Source: Bacteroidota bacterium
GTDB taxonomy: Bacteria > Bacteroidota > Bacteroidia > Chitinophagales > Chitinophagaceae
Direction of reading: 5' to 3'
Length of the DNA: 64,000 nucleotides
Assembly: GCA_018266555.1 (NCBI GenBank)
Contig: JAFEAF010000010.1
Coordinates: 169,889-233,888 of the forward strand
In this document: positions 16,379 through 24,707 of the stretch, piece by piece
How positions within the stretch are numbered: the first letter of the stretch is position 1
Layout: every line of letters starts with the position of its first letter
Translations under genes and position numbers: made by a program
Notes under the pieces: model-generated
What the model was told of the DNA's origin: nothing
Seen by the model: only the letters and a program-made list of their open reading frames with translations
Database searches by the model: none

Positions 16379-17632
16379 ATGGAATTAAGAAGAGTTGTCG
16401 TAACCGGAATGGGTGCATTGACTCCTTTGGGAAATTCCGTTGATGATTATTGGACAGGATTGATCCATGGTGTCTCTGGTGCTGATTTCATAACATTGTT
16501 TGATGCTTCAAAGTTTAAAACCAGGTTTGCCTGCGAAATAAAAAATTTTGAGCCTACAGATTTTTTGGAGAAAAAAGAGGCCAGAAAAATTGACCGGTTT
16601 ACACAAACAGCTTTGATAGCCAGCGACCAGGCTGTGAAAGATGCCGGAATTAATAAAGACAATGTAAATGTTGACAGGGTAGGCGTCATTTTTGCCAGCG
16701 GTATTGGCGGACTTATCACTTTCCAGGAAGAAGTAACAAACTTTGCAAATGGCGATGGAACTCCACGATTCAATCCCTTTTTCATTCCAAAAATGATTCT
16801 TGATATTGCAGCCGGGCAGATTTCCATGCGTCATGGATTTCGTGGTCCTAACTATGCAGTGGTCAGCGCTTGCGCATCGTCAACTAATGCAATTATGTCA
16901 TCAGTTAATTTGATTCGGATGGGCAAAGCCGATATTATTTTGACGGGAGGAGCTGAAAGTGTTATCAAAGAAGCAGGTGTAGGCGGGTTTAATGCAATGA
17001 AAGCGTTAAGTGAACGGAATGATGATCCTAAAACGGCAAGCCGTCCTTATGATAAAGACAGGGATGGTTTTGTAATGGGAGAAGCGGCAGGTGTATTGAT
17101 TGTGGAAGAACTGGAACATGCAATAAAAAGAGGAGCAAAAATTTATTGTGAAATTGCTGGAGCAGGAGCTACGGCCGATGCTTATCATATCACAGCTCCG
17201 CACCCGGAGGGTTTAGGTGCTAAAAACGTAATGAATGTTGCCCTGGAAGATGCCGGCATGAGACCGGAAGATATTGACTACATCAATACGCACGGCACAT
17301 CCACTCCCTTGGGAGATACCGCCGAGGTAAAAGCTATCGTTTCCGTATTCGGTGATCATGCATTCAATTTAAATATCAGTTCTACCAAATCCATGACAGG
17401 CCATTGCCTTGGGGCAGCCGGAGTGGTTGAAGCTATAGCCTGCATTATGAGTGTACAACACGATTTGATACCACCTACGATTAATCACTTTACTGACGAT
17501 CCCGAATTAGATCCCCGTCTTAATTTCACATTTGAAAAGCCGCAACAGCGTACAGTTCGGGCAGCACTCAGTAACACGTTTGGCTTTGGTGGACATAATG
17601 CCTGTGTTATTGTAAAAAAATACAGCCAGTAA
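16379..17632 (+). CDS. fabF: Beta-ketoacyl-ACP synthase II
   Basis: Condenses malonyl-ACP with acyl-ACP in fatty-acid elongation. It is 417 residues long and starts MELRRVVVTGMGALTPLG. The nucleophilic cysteine is in VVSACASSTNAI (~residue 165). The two histidines are in INTHGTSTPLGD (~304) and GHCLGAAG (~342), the Cys-His-His triad of KASII. GFGGHNACVIVKK closes the protein. It sits between acpP and rnc in the common acpP-fabF-rnc order. Confidence 0.97.
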   Translation: MELRRVVVTGMGALTPLGNSVDDYWTGLIHGVSGADFITLFDASKFKTRFACEIKNFEPTDFLEKKEARKIDRFTQTALIASDQAVKDAGINKDNVNVDRVGVIFASGIGGLITFQEEVTNFANGDGTPRFNPFFIPKMILDIAAGQISMRHGFRGPNYAVVSACASSTNAIMSSVNLIRMGKADIILTGGAESVIKEAGVGGFNAMKALSERNDDPKTASRPYDKDRDGFVMGEAAGVLIVEELEHAIKRGAKIYCEIAGAGATADAYHITAPHPEGLGAKNVMNVALEDAGMRPEDIDYINTHGTSTPLGDTAEVKAIVSVFGDHAFNLNISSTKSMTGHCLGAAGVVEAIACIMSVQHDLIPPTINHFTDDPELDPRLNFTFEKPQQRTVRAALSNTFGFGGHNACVIVKKYSQ

Positions 17633-17685
17633 CTGATTTTTATACTTGCAGCCCCGTTTACAATTTTTTTTGTAGCTTAAAGCCT

Positions 17686-18429
17686 GTGGATTTTTTGAAA
17701 ACATTTTTTAAACAACACGAAAACACATCTTTCAAAAAAGAACTTAAAAACATTTTAGGTTTTAAGCCTGCTGATCTTTCCCTTTATAAAATTGCATTAA
17801 CACATCGTTCTGTCCGTGAGGGTGCGGATGAAAACAACGAACGCCTCGAATATTTAGGTGATGCGGTTCTCAGTGCATTGATTGCGGATTATCTTTTTAA
17901 GCGTTACCCGTACAAAGAAGAAGGTTTTTTGACAGAAATGCGGAGCAAAATGGTGAACCGGCAACAACTCAATGATATTGCTATTCGCATGGGTTTAAAA
18001 AAAATAACACTTTATAACAAAACAGACGGCTCTCTTAAAATCAGCCAGATTTTTGGCAATACCCTGGAAGCATTGGTTGGAGCTATTTACCTTGACCAGG
18101 GATATAAAAAAACCGGCAAATGGGTGAAAGAATGTATCATTATGCCTCACATGTTCATGGATGATTTGGAGAATCTTGAGATCAATCATAAAAATAAATT
18201 ATACGGATGGGCCAATAAAAACGGGAAGTTGCTCGAGTTTGAAACTTTAGATGAACATCTTGAGAATGGAAGGAGATTATTTACAGTGGCCGCTGTAATT
18301 GATGGAGTAAATATTTCTGAAGGAAAAGCATTCAATAAAAAAGATGCTTCGCAGATTGCAGCACAATTAGCTGTAGAAAAATTAGGGATTACAAGTACAG
18401 ATTCAACTGTGGAAGAGCATTCTGAATAA
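17686..18429 (+). CDS. rnc: Ribonuclease III
   Basis: Double-stranded RNA endonuclease for rRNA and mRNA processing. The catalytic signature NERLEYLGDAVLSALIADYL lies at ~51-70, and the second acidic cluster is in GNTLEALVGAIYLDQGY. A C-terminal dsRNA-binding domain follows (~165-237), ending in KKDASQIAAQLAVEKLG. The start is GTG at 17686; no ATG fits the family N-terminus. Its stop is five bases from the convergent mce stop, with a small AATAAA/TTTATT hairpin across the junction. Confidence 0.95.
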   Translation: MDFLKTFFKQHENTSFKKELKNILGFKPADLSLYKIALTHRSVREGADENNERLEYLGDAVLSALIADYLFKRYPYKEEGFLTEMRSKMVNRQQLNDIAIRMGLKKITLYNKTDGSLKISQIFGNTLEALVGAIYLDQGYKKTGKWVKECIIMPHMFMDDLENLEINHKNKLYGWANKNGKLLEFETLDEHLENGRRLFTVAAVIDGVNISEGKAFNKKDASQIAAQLAVEKLGITSTDSTVEEHSE

Positions 18430-18434
18430 AGAAT

Positions 18435-18836
18435 TTATTTTTTATCCATACATAGTTCCACCAATACCCCATTCGTATTTTTAGGATACAGAAAACAAAC
18501 CAGTTTATTATCCGCCCCATGTTTTGGTTTTTCATTCAGCAATTCAAATCCTTCTTTTTTTAAGCGGTTCATTTCATATTCTATATCGGCTACCTCAAAT
18601 GCAATATGATGCAAACCCTCGCCTTTTTTTTGAATAAAGCGGGAAATCACTCCATTGGCATCGGTGCTTTCCAGGAGTTCGATTTTTGTATCACCGGTTT
18701 GAAAAAAGGCTGTAGTTACTTTTTCTGATTCAACCGTTTCTGTTTTATAAGACCGGCTATTCAGTAATTTTTCAAATAAAGGCACTGAAACAGAAAGATT
18801 TTTGACAGCAATTCCTATATGTTCAACTTTATGCAT
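18435..18836 (-). CDS. mce: Methylmalonyl-CoA epimerase
   Basis: Interconverts the (R) and (S) forms of methylmalonyl-CoA in the propionate/succinate route. It is a 133-residue protein of the vicinal-oxygen-chelate fold. Metal ligands are visible as the first histidine (VEHIGIAV), the glutamine/glutamate region KIELLES, EGLHHIAFEV, and the C-terminal glutamate in GVLVELC. GADNKLVCFLYPKNTNGVLVEL matches the epimerase C-terminus well. The mutase catalytic chain is not in the window, though a B12-binding chain is (52746-53153). Confidence 0.92.
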   Translation of the reverse strand: MHKVEHIGIAVKNLSVSVPLFEKLLNSRSYKTETVESEKVTTAFFQTGDTKIELLESTDANGVISRFIQKKGEGLHHIAFEVADIEYEMNRLKKEGFELLNEKPKHGADNKLVCFLYPKNTNGVLVELCMDKK

Positions 18837-18930
18837 AATATGTTGTTTTTGAAAGGTATTTCCTTCTTACGATTTTAGTAAAATTAGTCTTTTGAGTGCA
18901 ATCAACGCTTTAGAATAGAACCATTTCGGC

Positions 18931-18938
18931 TAATTTTG
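18931..18938 (+). promoter_or_regulatory. -7 box for the isc genes
   Basis: TAATTTTG matches TAnnTTTG and lies 34 bp upstream of the iscS ATG. CTTTAG about 20 bp upstream is a weak -33 candidate. Confidence 0.4.
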
Positions 18939-18972
18939 CGTTATTAAAATAACCAACGAATATTCCTGGTAT

Positions 18973-20190
18973 ATGCTGAAGTTACCTATTTATCTGGATC
19001 ATAATGCGACAACACCTTGCGACCCGAGAGTGGTGGAAGCAATGGTTCCTTATTTTACTAATACATATGGAAATGCGGCAAGCCGCAATCACCCGTTTGG
19101 CTGGCAGGCAGAAGCAGCAGTTGATTATGCTCGGGAACAAATTGCCAAATTGATTGGCGCTGATGCGAAAGAAATCATTTTCACTTCAGGTGCCACCGAG
19201 GCAGATAACCTTGCCTTGAAAGGAGTTTTTGAAATGTACCGCAGCAAGGGAAACCATATTATCACCTGCAACATTGAACATAAGGCTGTCCTGGATACCT
19301 GCAAGCATTTGGAAAAAGAAGGCGCTGAGATTACGTACCTCAAAGTAAATCCCGATGGCTTGATTGATTTGAAAGAGCTGGAAGCAGCGTTTAAACCAAC
19401 CACTATACTTGTTGCCATCATGTATGCGAATAACGAAATCGGCACCATCATGCCGATGAAAGAGATCAGTGCATTATCAAGAAAAAAAGGAGTACTCGTT
19501 TTCAGCGATGCCACCCAGGCCGTAGGAAAAGTTCCCATTGATGTTAATAAAGACGGAATAGACCTGATGGCATTTTCGGCGCATAAAATGTATGGACCAA
19601 AGGGGGTAGGTGCATTATATGTACGCAGAAAAAATCCAAGAGTAAAAGTGACTGCACAAATGGATGGCGGCGGTCATGAAAGAGGAATGCGCAGTGGTAC
19701 ATTGAATGTGCCGGGAATAGTTGGTTTTGGAAAAGCTTGTGAGCTTTGCATGTTGGAAATGGATCAGGATGCAAAACGCTTAGGCATATTAAGAGATAAA
19801 CTGGAATCTTCTTTGTTGAAACTGGAAGAAGCTTATGTGAATGGCAGCACACAGCATCGTTTGCCACATGTCAGCAATATTTCTTTCAAATATGTAGAAG
19901 GCGAAGGATTAATGATGGGATTTAATAAAGACATTGCGGTTTCATCCGGCTCAGCCTGTACTTCTGCTTCGCTGGAGCCTTCCTATGTTTTAAAAGCATT
20001 AGGACTTGGGGATGACCTGGCGCATAGTTCTCTGCGTTTTGGACTGGGAAGGTTTACAACAGAAGAACAGATTGATTACACCATTGAGCAGGTAACAAAA
20101 ACAGTAAACCGGCTGAGAGAAATGAGCCCACTTTGGGAAATGTACAAAGAAGGCGTGAACATGAACATGGTAGAATGGGCGCATCATTAA
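18973..20190 (+). CDS. iscS: Cysteine desulfurase
   Basis: PLP enzyme that releases sulfur from cysteine for Fe-S assembly. It opens [20 protein letters not shown]. The PLP lysine is in [13 protein letters not shown] (~205), and the persulfide cysteine is in [10 protein letters not shown] (~329). At 405 residues, with a long C-terminal loop, it belongs to the IscS rather than the SufS group. It heads the iscS-iscU-iscA run. No IscR regulator or hscAB/fdx genes follow, so the set is shorter than the proteobacterial one. Confidence 0.96.
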   Translation: MLKLPIYLDHNATTPCDPRVVEAMVPYFTNTYGNAASRNHPFGWQAEAAVDYAREQIAKLIGADAKEIIFTSGATEADNLALKGVFEMYRSKGNHIITCNIEHKAVLDTCKHLEKEGAEITYLKVNPDGLIDLKELEAAFKPTTILVAIMYANNEIGTIMPMKEISALSRKKGVLVFSDATQAVGKVPIDVNKDGIDLMAFSAHKMYGPKGVGALYVRRKNPRVKVTAQMDGGGHERGMRSGTLNVPGIVGFGKACELCMLEMDQDAKRLGILRDKLESSLLKLEEAYVNGSTQHRLPHVSNISFKYVEGEGLMMGFNKDIAVSSGSACTSASLEPSYVLKALGLGDDLAHSSLRFGLGRFTTEEQIDYTIEQVTKTVNRLREMSPLWEMYKEGVNMNMVEWAHH

Positions 20191-20271
20191 CATGTACAAA
20201 CTTTGTGTTCAGGATTATGATTTGAATAAATTCACTTGTAAATTGAAATTCTAAAACTTAAAATTTATTTT

Positions 20272-20691
20272 ATGTCATATTCAGAAAAAGTAATTGACCA
20301 CTATTCCAACCCGAAAAATGTTGGTACGCTGGATAAAAGCAAACAAAATGTAGGCACCGGCCTGGTTGGTGCGCCGGAGTGTGGTGACGTAATGCGCCTG
20401 CAGATAGAAGTGGATGAAACGACCGGCATCATTAAAGATGCCAAGTTCAAAACTTTTGGATGCGGTTCTGCTATAGCATCTTCATCGTTGGCAACGGAAT
20501 GGCTAAAAGGAAAATCTGTGGATGATGCCGTGAAAATTGATAATATGGATATTGTGGAAGAACTAAGCCTGCCACCAGTTAAAATTCACTGTTCCGTCCT
20601 GGCAGAAGACGCCATTAAAGCTGCTGTGAATGACTATCGTCAGAAAAACGGATTGCCAGAATTGAAGTTTGAAGGAAGCGTGGTGCATTAG
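20272..20691 (+). CDS. iscU: Fe-S cluster assembly scaffold
   Basis: 139 residues. Clusters are built on three cysteines: Cys37 (GAPECGDVM), Cys64 (FGCGSAIASSS) and Cys107 (PPVKIHCSVLAEDA), with Asp39 beside the first. The LPPVK stretch is the HscA recognition motif in other bacteria, kept here although hscA is not nearby. It lies 81 bp after iscS, with iscA 49 bp downstream. Confidence 0.97.
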   Translation: MSYSEKVIDHYSNPKNVGTLDKSKQNVGTGLVGAPECGDVMRLQIEVDETTGIIKDAKFKTFGCGSAIASSSLATEWLKGKSVDDAVKIDNMDIVEELSLPPVKIHCSVLAEDAIKAAVNDYRQKNGLPELKFEGSVVH

Positions 20692-20740
20692 CAAGCAGGG
20701 CGGCAAAAGGCAAAGCAGTTTTAAATTTTAACTTTAATAA

Positions 20741-21094
20741 ATGAGTGATGCATTGGACAATAGTATTTACATCAGCGATAAGGCTAAAGTAAAAGTGCAG
20801 CAACTGATGAATGATGCAGGTGTGGGCAGCGATGCTTCTTATTTTCTTCGGGTAAGTGTTGTGGGTGGCGGATGCTCAGGGTTAAGTTACAAACTTGATT
20901 TTGACAACGAGCAAAAACCAATGGACCAGGTTTTTGAAGATAATGGTTTAAAATTAGTCACCGACCTGAAAAGTTTTTTATACCTGGTGAATACCACGCT
21001 TGATTTTTCGGACGGCTTAAATGGGAAAGGATTTTATTTTAGCAATCCGAATGCCAGCCGAACCTGTGGATGTGGTGAAAGCTTTGCAGTATAG
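20741..21094 (+). CDS. iscA: IscA/HesB-family iron-sulfur assembly protein
   Basis: 117 residues of the A-type carrier family. The three cysteines are Cys45 (VGGGCSGLSY), Cys109 and Cys111 (TCGCGESF). It delivers or holds Fe-S clusters downstream of IscU. It is the last gene of the isc set and is followed by a strong terminator, so gldF-gldG are transcribed separately. Whether it corresponds to IscA or ErpA cannot be settled from sequence alone. Confidence 0.92.
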   Translation: MSDALDNSIYISDKAKVKVQQLMNDAGVGSDASYFLRVSVVGGGCSGLSYKLDFDNEQKPMDQVFEDNGLKLVTDLKSFLYLVNTTLDFSDGLNGKGFYFSNPNASRTCGCGESFAV

Positions 21095-21127
21095 CTTCGA
21101 AATATTATATTAAAAAATTTAAAAGTA

Positions 21128-21150
21128 AAAATCTCCTTGTTGGAGATTTT
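21128..21150 (+). terminator. Intrinsic terminator after iscA
   Basis: AAAATCTCC and GGAGATTTT form a 9-bp perfect stem with loop TTGTT, then TTATTT. Confidence 0.75.
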
Positions 21151-21250
21151 TTATTTCCGGCAATGTAAAAACTGTTATTCAAAAATTAAATACATAATTT
21201 GCCGGCAGGCATAATCAAAAATCCAAAATCAATAATGTATTTTGCGCCTT

Positions 21251-21970
21251 ATGTGGGCTATTTGTAAAAAAGAACTCCGCCAACTTTTCAGCAGCCTGAC
21301 CGGCTATATTGCTATCATTGTTTTCTTATTGGTAAATGGGTTAATGTTATTTGTCTTCCAGGATAATATTTTTGATTTTGGTTATGCCACCTTAGATCAT
21401 TTTTTTCAATTAGCACCATGGGTCCTCTTATTACTGATTCCGGCGATTACGATGCGCAGTTTTGCAGATGAATTCAAAGGCGGAACGTATGAAATTTTAC
21501 AAACCCGCCCGTTGACCCGCTGGCAAATTATTACCGGAAAATATTTTGGAAGCCTGGTTGTTGTCCTGATTGCCTTGATTCCTACAATCGTTTATGTGTT
21601 TTCCATTCAAAGCCTTTCCTCCAATGAAGGAATTGATAGCGGTGCAACCATTGGTTCCTATATCGGGTTATTTTTTTTAGCATCCGTTTTTACGGCGGTC
21701 GGTATTTGTGCCAGCAGTTTTACAAATAATTCAGTGGTAGCTTTTATAACAAGCCTTATTGGCAGTGCTTTGTTGTATTATGGATTTAATGCAATCAGCA
21801 GATTGCAGGGATTACCGGGCGGATTGGATTATTATATCGGGATGATAGGGATCGATTTTCATTATCAAAGCATCAGCCGGGGATTGATTGATACAAGAGA
21901 TATCATTTATTTTTTAACCGTGATATTTTTATTTCTCATTATTACGAAACGTAACCTGGTGAAAAAGTAG
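21251..21970 (+). CDS. gldF: Gliding motility ABC transporter permease GldF
   Basis: ABC-2-type permease of 239 residues with six hydrophobic segments. It begins ICKKELRQLFSSLTGYIAI, typical of GldF. FADEFKGGTYEILQTRPLTRWQIITGKYFGSL is the conserved cytoplasmic loop. Together with GldG and an ATPase GldA (not in the window) it forms a transporter needed for gliding in some Bacteroidota. Its substrate is unknown. ATG 21251 is preferred to the TTG at 21242. It is separated from gldG by a single base. Confidence 0.9.
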   Translation: MWAICKKELRQLFSSLTGYIAIIVFLLVNGLMLFVFQDNIFDFGYATLDHFFQLAPWVLLLLIPAITMRSFADEFKGGTYEILQTRPLTRWQIITGKYFGSLVVVLIALIPTIVYVFSIQSLSSNEGIDSGATIGSYIGLFFLASVFTAVGICASSFTNNSVVAFITSLIGSALLYYGFNAISRLQGLPGGLDYYIGMIGIDFHYQSISRGLIDTRDIIYFLTVIFLFLIITKRNLVKK

Positions 21971-21971
21971 C

Positions 21972-23705
21972 ATGAAAAATATTTTTGATAAAATACTGGC
22001 GACAAAATTCTGGTGGTTTTTTCTGCTGCTTCTATTAATTGTCATCAATTTTTTGGGATCATCTTTTCACACCCGCTTCGATCTGACAAAGGAAAAGAGA
22101 TATACATTGAGCCGGGCCACCATTCGTACGATAAAAAATCTTGATGATAATATAACCATTGATGTGTTTTTGAAAGGAGATTTTCCGGCAGGATTTAAAA
22201 AACTGGCAAGCAGTACAGATGAATTTCTCCGTTTATTAAAGGATTATAATAGCGCTAAAGTCAGTTACCGGTTTATTTCACCGAAAGATGAGATACCGGG
22301 CACCACAATAAAATATGGCGACTCGCTGGTTGGCCTTGGCGCCACTCCAATCAATCTTACGGTGCAATTAAAAGAAGGCCAGCAGCAGAATTATGTCTTC
22401 CCTGTCGCCTTAATACATTATAGAGATAAACAGCAATTAGTAAATCTTTATTCCGGCAGCAACCGCATCATTTCTCAAAATGAAATTAATGGTGCTGAAG
22501 CTTTGTTGGAATATGATTTTCTCAGTGCATTGGATAAACTGAAGAACAGTGATAAAATAGTTGTTGCGTATGCCCTGGGAAACGGTGAGCCGCAGGATTA
22601 CCGGGTATATGATTTGCAACAAGTTCTTTTGAAAGATTACCGTTTTTTCATGTTTGATCTCACTAAGCAACCGGCGATTCCGGATGAGATCAAGGCGCTG
22701 ATCATTGTGAAACCATCACTTCAATTTTCTGAAGATGAAAAACTGAAACTGGATCAGTATGTAATGCGTGGCGGCAAACTGCTGTGTTATATTGATAATC
22801 TTTTTGCGGAGTCAGACAGCCTTGCTTTTAAATCACAAACCATAGCGTATGACAGGAATCTGAATCTTACTGATTTATTTTTTCATTATGGCGCCAGGAT
22901 CAATACTGATCTTGTAATGGATCTGCAGTGCGAAGTCATTCCGTTTGTAGTGGGTGGTAACAGTAACAATCCACAACAGGAATTTTTACATTGGAATTAT
23001 TATCCGCTATTCGCTTCAAAAAACAATCATCCCATCAATAAAAATATCGGTTTAGTGGGCGGTAGGTTTGTAAACTCCATGGATACGATTAAAACAGAAG
23101 GAGTAAATAAAACTATTTTATTGTCTTCTTCAGCTAATTCCCGAACTATTTCAACACCTGCATTAATAAGCCTGGATGAAAACAGAAATGCACCCCAGGA
23201 TGAAAAATTCAATAAATCAGATATCCCTGTTGCTGTGTTGTTGGAAGGAAAATTTTCTTCCTTATTTAAAAACCGGGTATCACAGCAACAAAACGATAGC
23301 CTGAATAAATACAGTACCCCCTTTGTTCCAGCGTCCGGCGAAAATAGAATGATCATTGTAGCGGACGGCGATATGGCTATGAATGAAGCGTTACCGGATT
23401 ATGGGCCTTTACCCATGGGATGGAATAAATACACATACCTGGCTTACCAGCAGCAGAGCGATGATGGGAAATATTTTATACCCGTTTCTAACAGGGATTT
23501 TTTTGAAAATTGCCTCGAATACCTGGTGACCAACCCTGAGATCATCGCCACAAGAAATAAAAATATTGTTCTCCGCTTATTAGACTCAAAAAAAATTAAA
23601 GAACAAAAAGCAAATTGGCAATTGATCAATATTGCATTGCCCGTATTTCTGATTATTTTGCTCGGATTAATATATCGCCAGATCCGAAAAAAGCAATATC
23701 AGTAA
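21972..23705 (+). CDS. gldG: Gliding motility ABC transporter substrate-binding protein GldG
   Basis: 577 residues. One N-terminal helix lies at ~15-32 and one near the C-terminus (~550-570, IALPVFLIILLGLIY), with a large periplasmic part between. FDLTKEKRYTLSRATIRTIKNLDD is the classic GldG start of the soluble region. The mid-part contains the ABC-type uncharacterised domain (IVVAYALGNGEPQDYRVYDLQQVLL, ALIIVKPSLQFSEDEKLKLDQYV). It is cotranscribed with gldF. Confidence 0.92.
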   Translation: MKNIFDKILATKFWWFFLLLLLIVINFLGSSFHTRFDLTKEKRYTLSRATIRTIKNLDDNITIDVFLKGDFPAGFKKLASSTDEFLRLLKDYNSAKVSYRFISPKDEIPGTTIKYGDSLVGLGATPINLTVQLKEGQQQNYVFPVALIHYRDKQQLVNLYSGSNRIISQNEINGAEALLEYDFLSALDKLKNSDKIVVAYALGNGEPQDYRVYDLQQVLLKDYRFFMFDLTKQPAIPDEIKALIIVKPSLQFSEDEKLKLDQYVMRGGKLLCYIDNLFAESDSLAFKSQTIAYDRNLNLTDLFFHYGARINTDLVMDLQCEVIPFVVGGNSNNPQQEFLHWNYYPLFASKNNHPINKNIGLVGGRFVNSMDTIKTEGVNKTILLSSSANSRTISTPALISLDENRNAPQDEKFNKSDIPVAVLLEGKFSSLFKNRVSQQQNDSLNKYSTPFVPASGENRMIIVADGDMAMNEALPDYGPLPMGWNKYTYLAYQQQSDDGKYFIPVSNRDFFENCLEYLVTNPEIIATRNKNIVLRLLDSKKIKEQKANWQLINIALPVFLIILLGLIYRQIRKKQYQ

Positions 23706-23717
23706 ACGGGTTTGTAT

Positions 23718-23752
23718 TTTGCCTATTCCCGTATATGGTTTCAGTAACTTTG
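23718..23752 (+). promoter_or_regulatory. Promoter for terC/murF-alr
   Basis: TTTG (23718-23721) and TAACTTTG (23745-23752) are 23 bp apart, within the 17-23 bp range reported for Flavobacterium promoters. The -7 box is 22 bp before the terC ATG. It is the most complete promoter match in the window. Confidence 0.5.
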
Positions 23753-23774
23753 CGACTCCGATTTAAATTCATCA

Positions 23775-24707
23775 ATGACAGCCCAACAGATTACCTATTT
23801 TGTTTTTGGAAGTGTTTTGATCCTGGCACTTGCATTTGACCTGGGTCTTCTCAGCAAAAAGGATAAAGTTATCAGCATCCGCCAGGCATTGTATCAAACT
23901 TTTTTCTGGGTGCTTCTAGCCATGTCCTTTTTTGTTTTTATCTGGTTAGAAGACGGGGAAACACTGGCCTTTCAATACCTCAGCGGCTACCTGATGGAAT
24001 GGAGCCTGAGTATTGATAACATTTTTGTTTTCATACTTATTTTTTCTTCATTTGCCGTTAAAGAAAAATATTATGGACAGGTATTGCTCATCGGTATCCT
24101 GATGGCTATTATTTTCCGGGTAATATTTATAACAGTAGGCGTAGCGTTAGTAAATAAATTTGAGTGGGTGCTTTATATTTTCGGCGCTTTTCTGGTATAT
24201 ACCGGCATTAAAATGTTTTCGGTAAAAGAAGAACAGGAATTTGATCCGCATAAAAGTAAAATATATAAGTTCTTAAATCGTTTTCTTCCGTTGGTTCCTC
24301 ATGACGGAAACGGCCGGTACATCATTCGGGAACATAAAAAACCGGCCTATACCACTTTATTTGTTGTGGTAGTCATGCTTGCATTGACTGATCTTGTTTT
24401 CGCCTTTGATTCCATCCCGGCGGTAATGGGTATATCCAGGGACAAAATGGTGATCTATACTTCCAATATTTTTGCGGTACTCGGTTTGCGATCCATGTTC
24501 TTTTTATTGAGAGGCGCTGTCAATAAATTTGGCCATCTTCAGCAGGGCATTGCCATTGTGCTGGTGTTTGTAGGACTGAAAATGCTGGCTGAAATATTTC
24601 ATTTTAATGTTCCTATTTATATTTCATTAATGGTCATCGTGATTTGCATTGGCGGTTCCATCATTTATTCACTGCAGGACGCTGCGAAAAAAGCAAAGAA
24701 AGAATGA
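23775..24707 (+). CDS. TerC/Alx-family integral membrane protein
   Basis: 310 residues with about eight or nine membrane helices. The family acidic signatures within the membrane are present: SLSIDNIFVFILIFSSF (~75-91) and ALTDLVFAFDSIPAVMGI (~206-223). The family is linked to manganese or other metal-ion export (Alx) or tellurium resistance (TerC). The Alx-like role is more likely, as no other ter genes are nearby. Its stop overlaps the start of the murF-alr gene by four bases (ATGA). Confidence 0.9.
   Translation: MTAQQITYFVFGSVLILALAFDLGLLSKKDKVISIRQALYQTFFWVLLAMSFFVFIWLEDGETLAFQYLSGYLMEWSLSIDNIFVFILIFSSFAVKEKYYGQVLLIGILMAIIFRVIFITVGVALVNKFEWVLYIFGAFLVYTGIKMFSVKEEQEFDPHKSKIYKFLNRFLPLVPHDGNGRYIIREHKKPAYTTLFVVVVMLALTDLVFAFDSIPAVMGISRDKMVIYTSNIFAVLGLRSMFFLLRGAVNKFGHLQQGIAIVLVFVGLKMLAEIFHFNVPIYISLMVIVICIGGSIIYSLQDAAKKAKKE

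Noticed and set aside
19100-19120. GGCAGGCAG in iscS as a repeat copy
   Set aside because: No opposite arm is present, and the residues (WQAEAAV) fit the IscS family normally.
21201-21210. GCCGGCAGGC upstream of gldF as another type B element
   Set aside because: Only half of the palindrome is present and the match is too short to separate from chance.
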